Positions 6,988-15,128 of a stretch of 27,093 nucleotides of DNA are shown here, piece after piece. Under the pieces are notes generated by a model. It was given only the letters and a program-made list of their open reading frames with translations, was not told the DNA's origin and did not search any database. Made by a program: the position numbers and the translations under genes. The stretch's first letter is position 1. Every line of letters starts with the position of its first letter. Source of the stretch: JAGVXH01 sp043810285 (GTDB taxonomy: Archaea > Nanobdellota > Nanobdellia > Pacearchaeales > GW2011-AR1); assembly GCA_043810285.1 (NCBI GenBank), contig JBDROH010000024.1, positions 1 to 27,093 of the forward strand, written 5' to 3'.

Positions 6988-7181
6988 AATTTTTTGAAGT
7001 TATTAATTAACTCGAGTGTGTCTGTCTGTCCCAAGAGTTGTGCTCGGCAACAGTATCGCTTTAAACCTACTTCGTCGAGAGCATCTTTTTGAGATTTTCC
7101 TTCTTCGACTAGCTTTTTATATTTTACATATAGATGTGCTATTGGCTTCCCGCAACTAAAACATCTCATAGGAATTATCAT
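6984..7181 (-). CDS. rpoN: RNA polymerase subunit N (Rpb10)
   Basis: A 65-residue protein with MRCFSCGKP near the start and RYCCR later: the CxxCG...CC zinc site of archaeal RpoN/eukaryotic Rpb10, which helps assemble the D-L-N platform of RNA polymerase. LLxxVDLI-like ends are replaced by TDTLELINNF. The start MIIPM is supported by a TATA box 26 bp upstream. In many archaea rpoN follows rps9 in the rpoD cluster; here it lies about 11 kb away with its own promoter. The gene converges on the membrane protein gene. Confidence 0.95.
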   Translation of the reverse strand: MIIPMRCFSCGKPIAHLYVKYKKLVEEGKSQKDALDEVGLKRYCCRAQLLGQTDTLELINNFKKF

Positions 7182-7199
7182 AAAGAAACAGTGAAATTT

Positions 7200-7212
7200 A
7201 TATTTATAAAAC
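7200..7212 (-). promoter_or_regulatory. TATA box of rpoN
   Basis: Minus-strand TTTTATAAATATA, centred about 26 bp before the rpoN ATG at 7181. Confidence 0.65.
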
Positions 7213-7326
7213 TTGCTATATCAGTTTTATAAATCAATTTGATTTCTATTTACCTTGTAGGTAGTTCTGCTGAACTAAAGTTTATTATTCGGTCGTGGCT
7301 TGTATGATTTGATTGGGAGGTATTGG

Positions 7327-7340
7327 GACAAATTTATATA
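7327..7340 (+). promoter_or_regulatory. TATA box of the ABC export operon
   Basis: CAAATTTATATATGG region, centred 27 bp before the ATG at 7362. The preceding gap from rpoN also holds AGTTC-TGCT-GAACT, a short dyad of unknown use. Confidence 0.6.
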
Positions 7341-7361
7341 TGGGATTTGTGTTAGTAGGGC

Positions 7362-9668
7362 ATGAATGAGGTGAAGGAAGAGGTTATTAGATTGAGGAAT
7401 GTTTCTAAGCATTATCCTATGGGGGACTCTGTTGTGAAGGCACTTAGTCATTTAGAGTTTAAGGTTTTCAAGGGAGAGTTTGTGGCGATTATGGGACCAA
7501 GTGGTTCTGGAAAATGTGTTGTGGGAGATACCGAAGTTATTTCAGGGGATGGGATTCCTACAAAAATTAAAGATTTGGAGAAACGGAAAAACAAGGAGGT
7601 TTATTCACTAGATAAGAAAACTGGCAAAATCAAAAAATTTAAGGTGATGGAATTTTATAAAAGAAAAGAAAAGAATCTTCTAAAAATTAAAACATCTGGT
7701 GGCAGAGAAATTACAGTTAGTGAAGACCATCCATTTTTTACATTAAGAGAAGAAGGATTTAGTGAAATTTTTGCTAACAATTTAATGGATGGATGTTTTG
7801 TTGCAATCCCTAGAAGGATTAAAGTTAGGGGAAATAGTCAGAACCTTGAGGTTCTTGATAAATTTAAGGATAATAAGTCTATAGTTATATCTAATTCTGT
7901 TGAGTTAATGAAAGAGTTAAAGGAAAAATTAAACTTTTCCAGAAAGACAATTACTAAAAAGTTTAAGATAAATCCTGGAACTTATGATTCCTGGTTTAGA
8001 AATAACAACATACCTCTTTATAGATTTAACCAGATAACTGAAGATTCAGGAGGAAATATAGACTTATTTAAGGATAATATCAAGTTTACAGTTATTACGT
8101 CTTCTAAGGGTGTCACATTTCCTTATTCGACATCTAAGGACTTAATGGAGATATATGGGTTTTTGGCAGGGGATGGTTGGATAGATGAGGATGGAATGAA
8201 ATTTTCTAATTTCGATAGAGAACTTATTGATAGATATAATTTATTAATTAATAAAATTTTTAGTGTTGAAAGTGTTAATTGTATTGAGGGTAGAGAAGAC
8301 CACTCTTCCAAGTTATTAAAATGGTTTTTTGAATGTGTCTTTGAGTTTCCTTTAATGAAAAAATCACATAATTTATACTTACCAGATTTTGTATTTAAAT
8401 GTCCTGATTCAGAAATAGCTTCATTTATCAGAGGGCTATTTGATTGCGATTCTTACGTGAGTAAAGACAAGAAAGAAATAGAAATCACTCTTGCTAGTGA
8501 AAGAATTATCAAACAGCTTCAATTTTTATTCTTGCGGTTTGGAATTGTTACAAGATATTCTGAAAAGATAAAGTATGCCTCAAATACGAAAGAGAAGAAG
8601 AAAAGGAAATATTTTTCTCTATCTATTTCTGGTTATGAAAACTTATTTTTGTATGATAAATCTATTGGTTATAATTCTCTTAAGAAAATGGGACGATTAA
8701 AAATGCATTTAAATAATTTGGTTGAATCTAATCCAAATGTAGATGTTATTCCTTGTGGTGATTTGATTAGAAGAGTGAGGAGAGATTCAGGAGTGATTTT
8801 ATCTAGAAAATTGCATAATTATCTTTGGGCTTATGAATCGAAAAGAATTAATCCTACCAAAAAAAGTTTGGGGAAGATAATACAACTGTTTAGATCAAAT
8901 GGGATTAATACTAAAGAACTTCAACGATTATTGAAAATGGATGTTTATTGGGATAAAATTAGAAGTGTTGAAAGTATTAAAAAGGAAAGTTTTGTCTATG
9001 ATATAAGTGTTCCTTCTGCAAGTAATTTTTTGGCCAATAATTTCATTGTTCATAATTCGACGGCGATGAATCTAGTCGGGAGTTTAGATATGCCTACTTA
9101 TGGAACGATTTATTTAGATGGAGGAGATATTTCTGAATTTAGTGAATCTAATTTGGCGCAGGTTCGGGGGAAGAAGATTGGGTTTATTTTTCAGTCGTTT
9201 AATTTGATTCCGAATTTGACGGTGAAGGAAAATGTTATGTTGCCGATGATGTTTCAAGGGACGAGTGTTGAGGGGAGAGAGAACAAGGCTGAGGAGCTTT
9301 TGAAGTTGGTTGAGTTGGGAGATAGGATGGAGCATTATCCTGGTGAGATTTCTGGTGGGCAGATGCAGAGGGTTGCGATTGCGCGAAGTTTAGCGAATGA
9401 CCCTGAAGTTATTTTGGCCGACGAACCGACTGGGAATTTGGATACGAAGACTGGGGCGATTGTTATGGATTTTTTGGAGAAGTTAAATAGGCAGGGGAAG
9501 ACGGTGATTATGGTTACTCACGATCCAGATTTGGCTAAGAAGTATGCTGATGTTATTTATTGGTTGTTGGATGGGGGGCTTGATAAGGTGACAAAGAGGG
9601 TTGGAAAGAACTTTGTTGATGTTACTAAGGAAAAGAAGAAGGAAGTTAAATCTGATGGAGAGAAGTGA
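7362..9668 (+). CDS. MacB/LolD-type ABC ATPase interrupted by an intein
   Basis: The precursor has 768 residues. Residues 1-51 and 566-768 form a normal 254-residue ABC ATPase of the MacB/LolD/FtsE type: Walker A GPSGSGK|ST split by the intein, Q-loop FIFQSFN, signature ISGGQMQ, Walker B VILADEP followed by TGNLD, and the H-loop MVTHD. The protein powers export or extraction by its two FtsX-type permease partners encoded downstream. Since the intein separates the P-loop lysine (K51) from the serine that binds Mg-ATP, the enzyme can work only after splicing. The stop overlaps the next gene's start (TGATG). A TATA box lies 27 bp upstream. The host part is rich in GGG/TTG codons and less A-rich than the intein, which fits later arrival of the intein. 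Confidence 0.93.
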   Translation: MNEVKEEVIRLRNVSKHYPMGDSVVKALSHLEFKVFKGEFVAIMGPSGSGKCVVGDTEVISGDGIPTKIKDLEKRKNKEVYSLDKKTGKIKKFKVMEFYKRKEKNLLKIKTSGGREITVSEDHPFFTLREEGFSEIFANNLMDGCFVAIPRRIKVRGNSQNLEVLDKFKDNKSIVISNSVELMKELKEKLNFSRKTITKKFKINPGTYDSWFRNNNIPLYRFNQITEDSGGNIDLFKDNIKFTVITSSKGVTFPYSTSKDLMEIYGFLAGDGWIDEDGMKFSNFDRELIDRYNLLINKIFSVESVNCIEGREDHSSKLLKWFFECVFEFPLMKKSHNLYLPDFVFKCPDSEIASFIRGLFDCDSYVSKDKKEIEITLASERIIKQLQFLFLRFGIVTRYSEKIKYASNTKEKKKRKYFSLSISGYENLFLYDKSIGYNSLKKMGRLKMHLNNLVESNPNVDVIPCGDLIRRVRRDSGVILSRKLHNYLWAYESKRINPTKKSLGKIIQLFRSNGINTKELQRLLKMDVYWDKIRSVESIKKESFVYDISVPSASNFLANNFIVHNSTAMNLVGSLDMPTYGTIYLDGGDISEFSESNLAQVRGKKIGFIFQSFNLIPNLTVKENVMLPMMFQGTSVEGRENKAEELLKLVELGDRMEHYPGEISGGQMQRVAIARSLANDPEVILADEPTGNLDTKTGAIVMDFLEKLNRQGKTVIMVTHDPDLAKKYADVIYWLLDGGLDKVTKRVGKNFVDVTKEKKKEVKSDGEK
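7515..9056 (+). mobile_element. LAGLIDADG intein in the ABC ATPase P-loop
   Basis: A 514-residue in-frame insert at GSGK|ST. It starts with Cys52 (CVVGDTEVISGDG, block A), has TVSEDHPFF (block B, with the conserved His), and ends VYDISV...NFLANNFIVHN (blocks F and G), followed by extein Ser. First Cys, penultimate His, last Asn and +1 Ser are a complete class 1 splicing set. Between them lie two LAGLIDADG helices, YGFLAGDGWIDEDG (about precursor residues 265) and FIRGLFDCDSYVS (about 357), so the homing endonuclease looks intact. A region near NFSRKTITKKFKINPGT and another near ILSRKLHNYLWAYESKR look like added DNA-contacting helix-turn-helix segments. Confidence 0.95.
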
Positions 9669-10882
9669 TGAACGATTATTTAATTTTGGCTTTGAAAAAT
9701 TTGAAGCATCGAGGAATTCGGTCTTGGCTAACTTTGTTGGGAATTTTTATTGGAGTGACTGCTGTTGTTTCTTTGATTAGTTTAGGAACGGGGTTGCAGG
9801 CGGCGGTTGGGGCTCAGTTTGGAATTAGTTCTACACAAGTTATTAGTGTTCAGGCGGGAGGAATTAATTCTTTTGGGGCTCCTGGAAGCGGAGCGGTTAA
9901 CAAGTTGACGACGGAGGATGTTGATGCTATCGGGAGACTGTCTTCTGTTGAGATGGCTATTTCTAGGATAATTGGTTCAGGGAAAATGGAATTTAATAAT
10001 ATTTTTGGATTTGAAACTTTGGTTTCTGTTCCTGATGGAGAGGCTAGGAAGTTTGCGTATGAAGCTATGGATTTGGATGTTGAAATGGGGCGGATGTTGA
10101 AGGATGGAGATACTGATAAAGTTGTGCTAGGTTATGATTTTTGGAAAGATGAGGATTCTTATGGGCGTGCCATTGTCCCTGGAAAAAGTATATTGATACA
10201 AGATAAAAAATTCATTGTCGTGGGTATTTTGGAAAAAACGGGGAGTTTTATTTTTGATAATATGGTGATGATGAATGATGAAACTTTGAGGGATTTGATA
10301 GACTATGGTGATGATGTAGATATTATTGCAGTGAAGGTTCGGAGTGAGGATTTGATGGATAGGGGGAAAGAGGATATTGAAAAGTTGATGAGAGAAAGGC
10401 GGGATGTTGAAGAGGGCGAGGAGGATTTTGAGGTTTCGACTCCTGAAGCTATGATGGAAACTGTGAATAGTATTCTTGGTGGTGTTCAAGCTTTTATTAT
10501 TATTATTGCGTCGATTTCTATTTTGGTTGGGGCTTTGGGGATTGTTAATACTATGACGACTTCTGTTTTGGAAAGGAAAAAAGAGATTGGGATTATGAAG
10601 GCAATTGGGGCGAAGAATAGTCAGGTGTTTATGCAGTTCTTTTTTGAGTCTGGGATGCTTGGTTTTATTGGTGGTTTGGTGGGTATTATTTTTGGGACAT
10701 TAGTTGGTATCTGGGGTATTGCAGGGATTAATAGTTTTCTTGGGGCGGAACTTTCTTTTAGTTTTGATTTTATATTAATTGGGGGAGCATTGGCTGGGAG
10801 TTTTATTATTGGTGCGGTGGCAGGGATTGTTCCAGCGATGAATGCGGCAGGACAAAATCCGGTGGAGGCGTTGAGAGGATGA
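9668..10882 (+). CDS. MacB/FtsX-type permease 1
   Basis: A 404-residue permease. One N-terminal helix (about residues 19-42, WLTLLGIFIGVTAVVSLISL) is followed by a large external MacB-type core domain (about 45-265), then three helices typical of the FtsX domain, with LGIVNTMTTSVLERKKEIGIMKAIG, the conserved coupling segment that touches the ATPase, and a C-terminal GxxPAxxAAxxxPVEALR end. The ATG at 9668 overlaps the ATPase TGA by one base; a GTG three bases earlier is less likely. It acts with the upstream ATPase and the next permease. MacB-type systems move substrates outward from or out of the membrane; the substrate here is unknown. Confidence 0.9.
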   Translation: MNDYLILALKNLKHRGIRSWLTLLGIFIGVTAVVSLISLGTGLQAAVGAQFGISSTQVISVQAGGINSFGAPGSGAVNKLTTEDVDAIGRLSSVEMAISRIIGSGKMEFNNIFGFETLVSVPDGEARKFAYEAMDLDVEMGRMLKDGDTDKVVLGYDFWKDEDSYGRAIVPGKSILIQDKKFIVVGILEKTGSFIFDNMVMMNDETLRDLIDYGDDVDIIAVKVRSEDLMDRGKEDIEKLMRERRDVEEGEEDFEVSTPEAMMETVNSILGGVQAFIIIIASISILVGALGIVNTMTTSVLERKKEIGIMKAIGAKNSQVFMQFFFESGMLGFIGGLVGIIFGTLVGIWGIAGINSFLGAELSFSFDFILIGGALAGSFIIGAVAGIVPAMNAAGQNPVEALRG

Positions 10883-12090
10883 TAAGTAAGGAGAGTGTAA
10901 AATATTCGTTGAATAATATAAGGAAACGTAAGACAAGAAGTATTCTTACAATTTTGTCGATTTTTGTAGGGATTGCGACGATTTTTATTTTTGTTAGTTT
11001 TGGCTGGGGACTTTATGATTATATTGAAGAATTTACGTCTTCGTCTTCTGCGGATAAATTGATGATTATGCCAAGGGGGGGAGTTGGGGTGCCTGGATTG
11101 GATGCTACGTTTAAACTTTTGGAGGATGATGTGAGGGCAATTAAAAAAACTGCAGGAGTTTATGAGGCGACGGGAATATATATGGGAATTGGGGAGGTTG
11201 TGCAAGATGACTCAAAAAAGTACGTGTTTATTTCGAGCTATGATCCGGCCTTGCCACTGATTATGGAACTTTCAGATATTGAGGTTATTAAGGGACGGGC
11301 TCTTCGGCCAAGTGATTCGGGGAAAGTTACTTTGGGTTATAATTATTTGATTAAGAATAAAATTTTTCCAAAGGAATATTCTCTTAATAGTAAAATTAAT
11401 GTGCAAGGAGAGGATTTGAGGATTGTCGGGTTTTATGAGAAGATTGGAAATCCCCAAGACGATTCTAATATTTATGTGACTAATGATTTTATGGCTGAAC
11501 TTTATCCCGATGAGAATCTTTCTTATGGGATGATTATTGCGCGAGCAGAGAAGGATAATGTTAATGGGGTGGCAGAAAAGGTTGAGAAGAGTTTGAGGCA
11601 AGCGAGAAATTTAGACGAGGGAGAAGAGGATTTCACCGTTCAATCTTATTCTGATTTATTGGAATCGTTCACGATTGTTTTGGATATTATTATTGGATTT
11701 ATTATTTTGATTGCTTTAATTTCGGTTATTGTATCTGCAGTTAATACGGCTAATACTATGATTACGTCGGTGTTAGAGAGATTTAAGGAGATTGGGATTT
11801 TGAAATCTATTGGAGCTAGGAATTCTGAGATTTTTAAAATATTTTTATTTGAGTCTGGGTTCCTTGGTTTTGTTGCAGGAGTTATTGGAGTTTTAACAGG
11901 GTGGGGCGCAACGGTTATTGCAGGAGATATTTTAGATAATCTTGGATATGGGTTTTTAAGCCCGCACTATTCTTGGCCTTTATTTGCAGGATTAATTTTG
12001 TTTGCGACTTTAACTGGAGCTATTTCGGGGATGATTCCAGCGTGGAGAGCAAGTAAAATTAATGCGGTGGATGCTTTAAGATATGAGTAG
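10879..12090 (+). CDS. MacB/FtsX-type permease 2
   Basis: A 403-residue paralogue of the preceding permease with the same plan: N-terminal helix (about 18-42), external domain, three C-terminal helices, VNTANTMITSVLERFKEIGILKSIG coupling segment (split here: ANTMITSVLERFKEIGI) and the end GMIPAWRASKINAVDALRYE. The ATG overlaps the previous TGA (ATGA). Two different permeases point to a heterodimeric membrane unit on a homodimeric ATPase, unlike the bacterial MacB single chain. The gene ends 2 bp before the stop of a convergent secreted-protein gene. Confidence 0.9.
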   Translation: MISKESVKYSLNNIRKRKTRSILTILSIFVGIATIFIFVSFGWGLYDYIEEFTSSSSADKLMIMPRGGVGVPGLDATFKLLEDDVRAIKKTAGVYEATGIYMGIGEVVQDDSKKYVFISSYDPALPLIMELSDIEVIKGRALRPSDSGKVTLGYNYLIKNKIFPKEYSLNSKINVQGEDLRIVGFYEKIGNPQDDSNIYVTNDFMAELYPDENLSYGMIIARAEKDNVNGVAEKVEKSLRQARNLDEGEEDFTVQSYSDLLESFTIVLDIIIGFIILIALISVIVSAVNTANTMITSVLERFKEIGILKSIGARNSEIFKIFLFESGFLGFVAGVIGVLTGWGATVIAGDILDNLGYGFLSPHYSWPLFAGLILFATLTGAISGMIPAWRASKINAVDALRYE

Positions 12091-12092
12091 AA

Positions 12093-12926
12093 TTATTTCT
12101 TTTTCTTTTTGTTAAACTTTTTGATTGCCCACCATCCAGAGAGTAGGATGATTGCTCCTAGAAATAAGTATGTCCAAATTGAAGTGGGTTTTTTGTCGGC
12201 TACTCTTTCAATAAAATATGATTTGTCGAATGTTATTGTTTCAGTGTTTGTTCTTCGAGTGTTGATTGTGTCGGAGTATATTAGATTTAGAATAATTTGT
12301 CCCTCTGATAACGTCGCCTCAAATTCTGCAGAAGTGTACTCGTTTGAGTCTAGGTCTCCTACAACAATTCTATTTGAACCTTTTACATTTATGTTATCTT
12401 GTTTTGGGATTTCAATTGTTAATGCTTCGACGTCAGATTCTGCGATGTTTAAAATCTCTAATTCTAACTCATGTGTTAGGTAATCATAATTTTTTATGTA
12501 AACTTCGAAGTTAGCTCGAACGTCGTCGACTTCTAGATTGAACATTTGAGATAATGGCGCGTCACCTTTGTTTTGAATATTTACCTCGATAGGATTTGCA
12601 CCATCTAGTGCGTTCTCATTTACTCTAACCTTATAAGGGATTAGCAAATTTGATTCGTAATCTTTGACATAATCTATTTTTCTAAATTTTCTTATACTCT
12701 CCATTCCAGGGTCAAATTGTATCGGGTAATCTTGAAGTAAATTAAAGGTTACATCGCTGCAATCTGGGCTTTCGAGTCCTTCAACTTGAAATACTAATTT
12801 TACATAGTCTCCAGGGACGGCAGGGTATGGGTCTTGGTTTAGTAGGCTGACACTTAAGTCGCATGCACCTGCACTTACTAATGCTAGAAAGAAAACTAAT
12901 AAGAATGCTACTACCACTTTTTTCAT
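12093..12926 (-). CDS. Secreted, C-terminally anchored COG1361-like protein
   Basis: A 277-residue protein with a clear signal peptide (MKKVVVAFLLVFFLALVSAG, then ACDL) and a C-terminal helix (about 248-267) followed by a lysine-rich tail, so the body would be outside and the tail inside. The middle has beta-rich repeats with phrases such as DYVKLVFQVEG and LIPYKVRVNENALDGANPI, and ELEILNIAESDVEALTIEIP, which resemble COG1361/S-layer or NEW3-type domains of archaeal surface proteins. Such genes often neighbour MacB-type transporters; this one converges on the operon with a 2-bp gap. It may be a partner or a substrate. The promoter is separate, with a TATA box 26 bp from the start. Confidence 0.65.
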   Translation of the reverse strand: MKKVVVAFLLVFFLALVSAGACDLSVSLLNQDPYPAVPGDYVKLVFQVEGLESPDCSDVTFNLLQDYPIQFDPGMESIRKFRKIDYVKDYESNLLIPYKVRVNENALDGANPIEVNIQNKGDAPLSQMFNLEVDDVRANFEVYIKNYDYLTHELELEILNIAESDVEALTIEIPKQDNINVKGSNRIVVGDLDSNEYTSAEFEATLSEGQIILNLIYSDTINTRRTNTETITFDKSYFIERVADKKPTSIWTYLFLGAIILLSGWWAIKKFNKKKKK

Positions 12927-12944
12927 ATGAATTAATAGAGGATT

Positions 12945-13015
12945 ATGTTTTTAAAAGTTTGTAAATAAAATATTTGAGAGAATATATCCTTGCAAATCTC
13001 CTAAATATTTAAAAA
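12945..13015. promoter_or_regulatory. Divergent promoters, anchored protein and zinc protein
   Basis: Minus-strand CTTTTAAAAACAT (about 12945-12957) lies 26 bp before the ATG at 12926. Plus-strand AAATATTTAAAAAG (13003-13016) lies about 30 bp before the ATG at 13040. Confidence 0.55.
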
Positions 13016-13039
13016 GAGAAATTGATAGGAATTTGAAAG

Positions 13040-13399
13040 ATGGTGAAAAAATGTATTTATTGTTCTGAACTTGTCGAGGGAAACTCTGTCGTGGATATGT
13101 GTCAGCGTTGTATGTATCAGGTTTGGGGGGAGAAGATGGCGAAGGCAATTGTTGCTGGAATGGAAAATGAAAGGGATAAAGGAAATTTAGAATTGGGAAG
13201 GGTTAGTGATGGAATCAGGTCAAAACAAAACTTTGTAGAAATGAATAAACCTGTAATGAATTCTATTGAACAAAAGGAGTTTGGAATGTCAAAAGGTTTA
13301 TTTGCTGAATCTTTTAAAGAAGATTCTAATAAATTAGAGGAAATTGATAATTTTATAGAGCCGGCTTCGATTGACGAAGTAGAAAGGTTTATGAGATAA
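13040..13399 (+). CDS. Small zinc-ribbon protein
   Basis: A 119-residue protein with CIYC (C5, C8) and CQRC (C21, C24), a four-cysteine zinc ribbon, followed by VWGEKMAKAIVAGMENERDK, a motif I associate with conserved small proteins of DPANN-type archaea. The second half is acidic and low in complexity. Function not known; a nucleic-acid or protein-binding role is inferred from the zinc ribbon. It has its own promoter and ends about 115 bp before the ribosomal cluster. Confidence 0.65.
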   Translation: MVKKCIYCSELVEGNSVVDMCQRCMYQVWGEKMAKAIVAGMENERDKGNLELGRVSDGIRSKQNFVEMNKPVMNSIEQKEFGMSKGLFAESFKEDSNKLEEIDNFIEPASIDEVERFMR

Positions 13400-13426
13400 T
13401 AATAAAGTTATTCTCCTCGGAAGGCG

Positions 13427-13515
13427 GAAAACTTTATAAAGGGAATTTTTGTTGAGTTTATAGGATATTTATTGTCCGAGTTGGCGACAGCGCGTTAGTT
13501 CTGTCTCTTTATATT
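13427..13515 (+). promoter_or_regulatory. Promoter and leader of the L21e operon
   Basis: GAAAACTTTATAAAG (13427-13441) is a strong TATA box, but the ATG is about 80 bp further on, so this operon has a leader of about 50 nt, unlike its neighbours. The leader holds GACAG (13486-13490) pairing with CTGTC (13501-13505) around a 10-nt loop. Confidence 0.5.
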
Positions 13516-13770
13516 ATGGCACGTCAAAGAAAAAGTATTAGAGAAAAGGGAAAGTTAAGACTTAGTCAGTACTTTAAAAAAATTGAGGATGGTGCGAATG
13601 TTGCAGTTGTTACTGATTTGGGTGTTCAATCAATGTTTCCGAAGAGGTTGAAGGGTATGAATGGAACAGTTATCGGAAGCTTAGGAAAATTTAAGTCAGT
13701 TCAAATTAAAACAGGGAATAAGACGAAGACATTTATCATTCATCCAGCCCATTTGAGGGTGTTAAAATGA
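13516..13770 (+). CDS. rpl21e: Ribosomal protein eL21
   Basis: An 84-residue protein. FPKRLKGMNGTVIGSLGKFK and KTFIIHPAHLRVLK match the SH3-like core and C-terminus of archaeal L21e (GxxGxV..., IVxPxHLRP). It is slightly shorter than the usual 95 or so residues. In archaea this gene is regularly followed by rpoF, as it is here with an ATGA overlap. Confidence 0.93.
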   Translation: MARQRKSIREKGKLRLSQYFKKIEDGANVAVVTDLGVQSMFPKRLKGMNGTVIGSLGKFKSVQIKTGNKTKTFIIHPAHLRVLK

Positions 13771-14069
13771 CGATTAAAGAAGAAACTCCAATCACTATGG
13801 CTGAGGTTGTAGCATTAGCTGGAGATTCGGATAAGGGTAAAGCGATTAAAAAGTTTATTAAAAACTTTAGTAAGATGCCTGTTGAGAAAGCAATAGAATT
13901 AAAAGGGGAATTAAAAGCTCTTAATTTAATTAGATTAAAAGATATACATATTGTCAAGATTGTTGATTTTATGCCAAAAGATGCTTCTGAATTAAATAAA
14001 GTCCTCGCAGATATTTCTTTAGATGAAGGAGAAATAAATAAGATACTAGAGGTTATTAAAAATTATTAA
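13767..14069 (+). CDS. rpoF: RNA polymerase subunit F (Rpb4)
   Basis: A 100-residue helical protein with ITMAEVVAL near the start and DFMPKDASELNKVLAD near the end, the C-terminal pattern of archaeal RpoF/Rpb4, which binds RpoE (Rpb7) to form the polymerase stalk. It overlaps rpl21e by ATGA and precedes the DUF655 gene, the order seen in many archaea. Confidence 0.9.
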   Translation: MTIKEETPITMAEVVALAGDSDKGKAIKKFIKNFSKMPVEKAIELKGELKALNLIRLKDIHIVKIVDFMPKDASELNKVLADISLDEGEINKILEVIKNY

Positions 14070-14079
14070 TTATGCTGAT

Positions 14080-14094
14080 GACATTAAAAATGTC
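14080..14094 (+). other. Small hairpin between rpoF and DUF655
   Basis: GACATT-AAA-AATGTC, a perfect 6-bp stem with a 3-nt loop in a 51-bp gap. It could mark RNA processing or attenuation inside the operon; too short to be sure. Confidence 0.35.
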
Positions 14095-14120
14095 TTAGTA
14101 ATTTATTCTGGAGATTAAAA

Positions 14121-14657
14121 ATGGTTAAAGAAGAAAATGCGATTATATTGGATTTCTTGTCTTATGGTTATCCTTTGGAGAAGAAAATGATGCCTTTAGC
14201 ACAAGCTATAGGTATTAAAGGATTTACTCTTTTAGAATTAGTTCCTCGACGAGGAATAAAATTTGAAGTTGGTGAAAATGTTTATATCGGAGAGGACAAA
14301 AGAGAAAAAGTACAATATATCTTAGGGAGATGTCCTAGAGAAGATTTGACTGAAACTGCGAAAATTCAATTAGAAGAATTTATCAAAAAATCAGTTGAAG
14401 AAAATGAAGAGAAGTATGTGAAATTTTTCAATGAAGCACAAGCCATAAATACTCGGCTTCATCAATTTGAATTGCTTCCAGGTCTTGGGAAAAAACATAC
14501 CTTGGCAATTCTTAAGGCTAGAAATGAGAAAATTTTTGACTCCTTCGAAGATATTAAAAAGCGAGTTGCTAATTTGCCTTCGCCGAAGAACCTTATTGAG
14601 AAAAGGATTATGAAAGAATTAATTAAAATGGAGAGGCATAATTTATTTATTACATAA
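14121..14657 (+). CDS. DUF655 protein (COG1491)
   Basis: A 178-residue protein with IILDFLSYGYP at the start, VYIGEDKREKVQYILGR in the middle, and LLPGLGKKHTLAILKARNEK near residue 117, a helix-hairpin-helix pair. This is the DUF655 family, found in nearly all archaea next to rpl21e and rpoF. The family is predicted to bind nucleic acid; its exact job is not established. Its stop overlaps the rps13 ATG by one base. Confidence 0.9.
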   Translation: MVKEENAIILDFLSYGYPLEKKMMPLAQAIGIKGFTLLELVPRRGIKFEVGENVYIGEDKREKVQYILGRCPREDLTETAKIQLEEFIKKSVEENEEKYVKFFNEAQAINTRLHQFELLPGLGKKHTLAILKARNEKIFDSFEDIKKRVANLPSPKNLIEKRIMKELIKMERHNLFIT

Positions 14658-15127
14658 TGGCAAACGAAAAAAAACACGTTGTGAAAGAAAATGAAAATAG
14701 AATTTTAATTAGAATTTTAGGTAAAGATGTTCGAGGAGATAAGGAATTATTTACAGAGATTACTAAAATCTCAGGAATTTCTTGGACATTTGCTAATGCT
14801 GTTTGCAAAGTTTTGAAAATTGATAAACATCGGAAAGTTGAAGATTTCTCTGAGGAAGAAGTAGCAAAGATTGAAGAGTTTGTTAAAAATCCTTCAATTC
14901 CAGGATTTTTGAAAAATCGACGAAAAGATTTGGAGGATGGTGAAGATAAACATATGAGTGGGGCAGATTTAAGGTTAAGAAAAGAATTTGATATTAAGAG
15001 AATGAGAAAAATTAAATCTTATAAGGGTATTCGGCATGCAGCAGGGTTACCTGTAAGAGGACAAAGAACTAAATCACATTTCCGTAAAAATAAGAAACCT
15101 TCTGTTGCGGCAGGAAAAAAGAAATAA
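14657..15127 (+). CDS. rps13: Ribosomal protein uS13
   Basis: A 156-residue protein. RILGKDVRGDKELFTEITKI matches the N-terminus (helix-two-turn-helix) and SYKGIRHAAGLPVRGQRTKS the C-terminus of S13, which contacts the 16S head and the P-site tRNA. A basic lysine tail ends it. It starts the S13-S4-S11-RpoD block. Confidence 0.97.
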   Translation: MANEKKHVVKENENRILIRILGKDVRGDKELFTEITKISGISWTFANAVCKVLKIDKHRKVEDFSEEEVAKIEEFVKNPSIPGFLKNRRKDLEDGEDKHMSGADLRLRKEFDIKRMRKIKSYKGIRHAAGLPVRGQRTKSHFRKNKKPSVAAGKKK

Positions 15128-15128
15128 G

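Noticed and set aside
10621..11205. A 194-codon minus-strand frame across the two permease genes, and similar long antisense frames
   Set aside because: They lie opposite well-supported genes, have no promoter or family signature, and show composition typical of reversed membrane protein codons.
12109..12483. A 124-codon plus-strand frame antisense to the anchored surface protein
   Set aside because: The minus-strand gene has a signal peptide, anchor and promoter; the plus frame has none.
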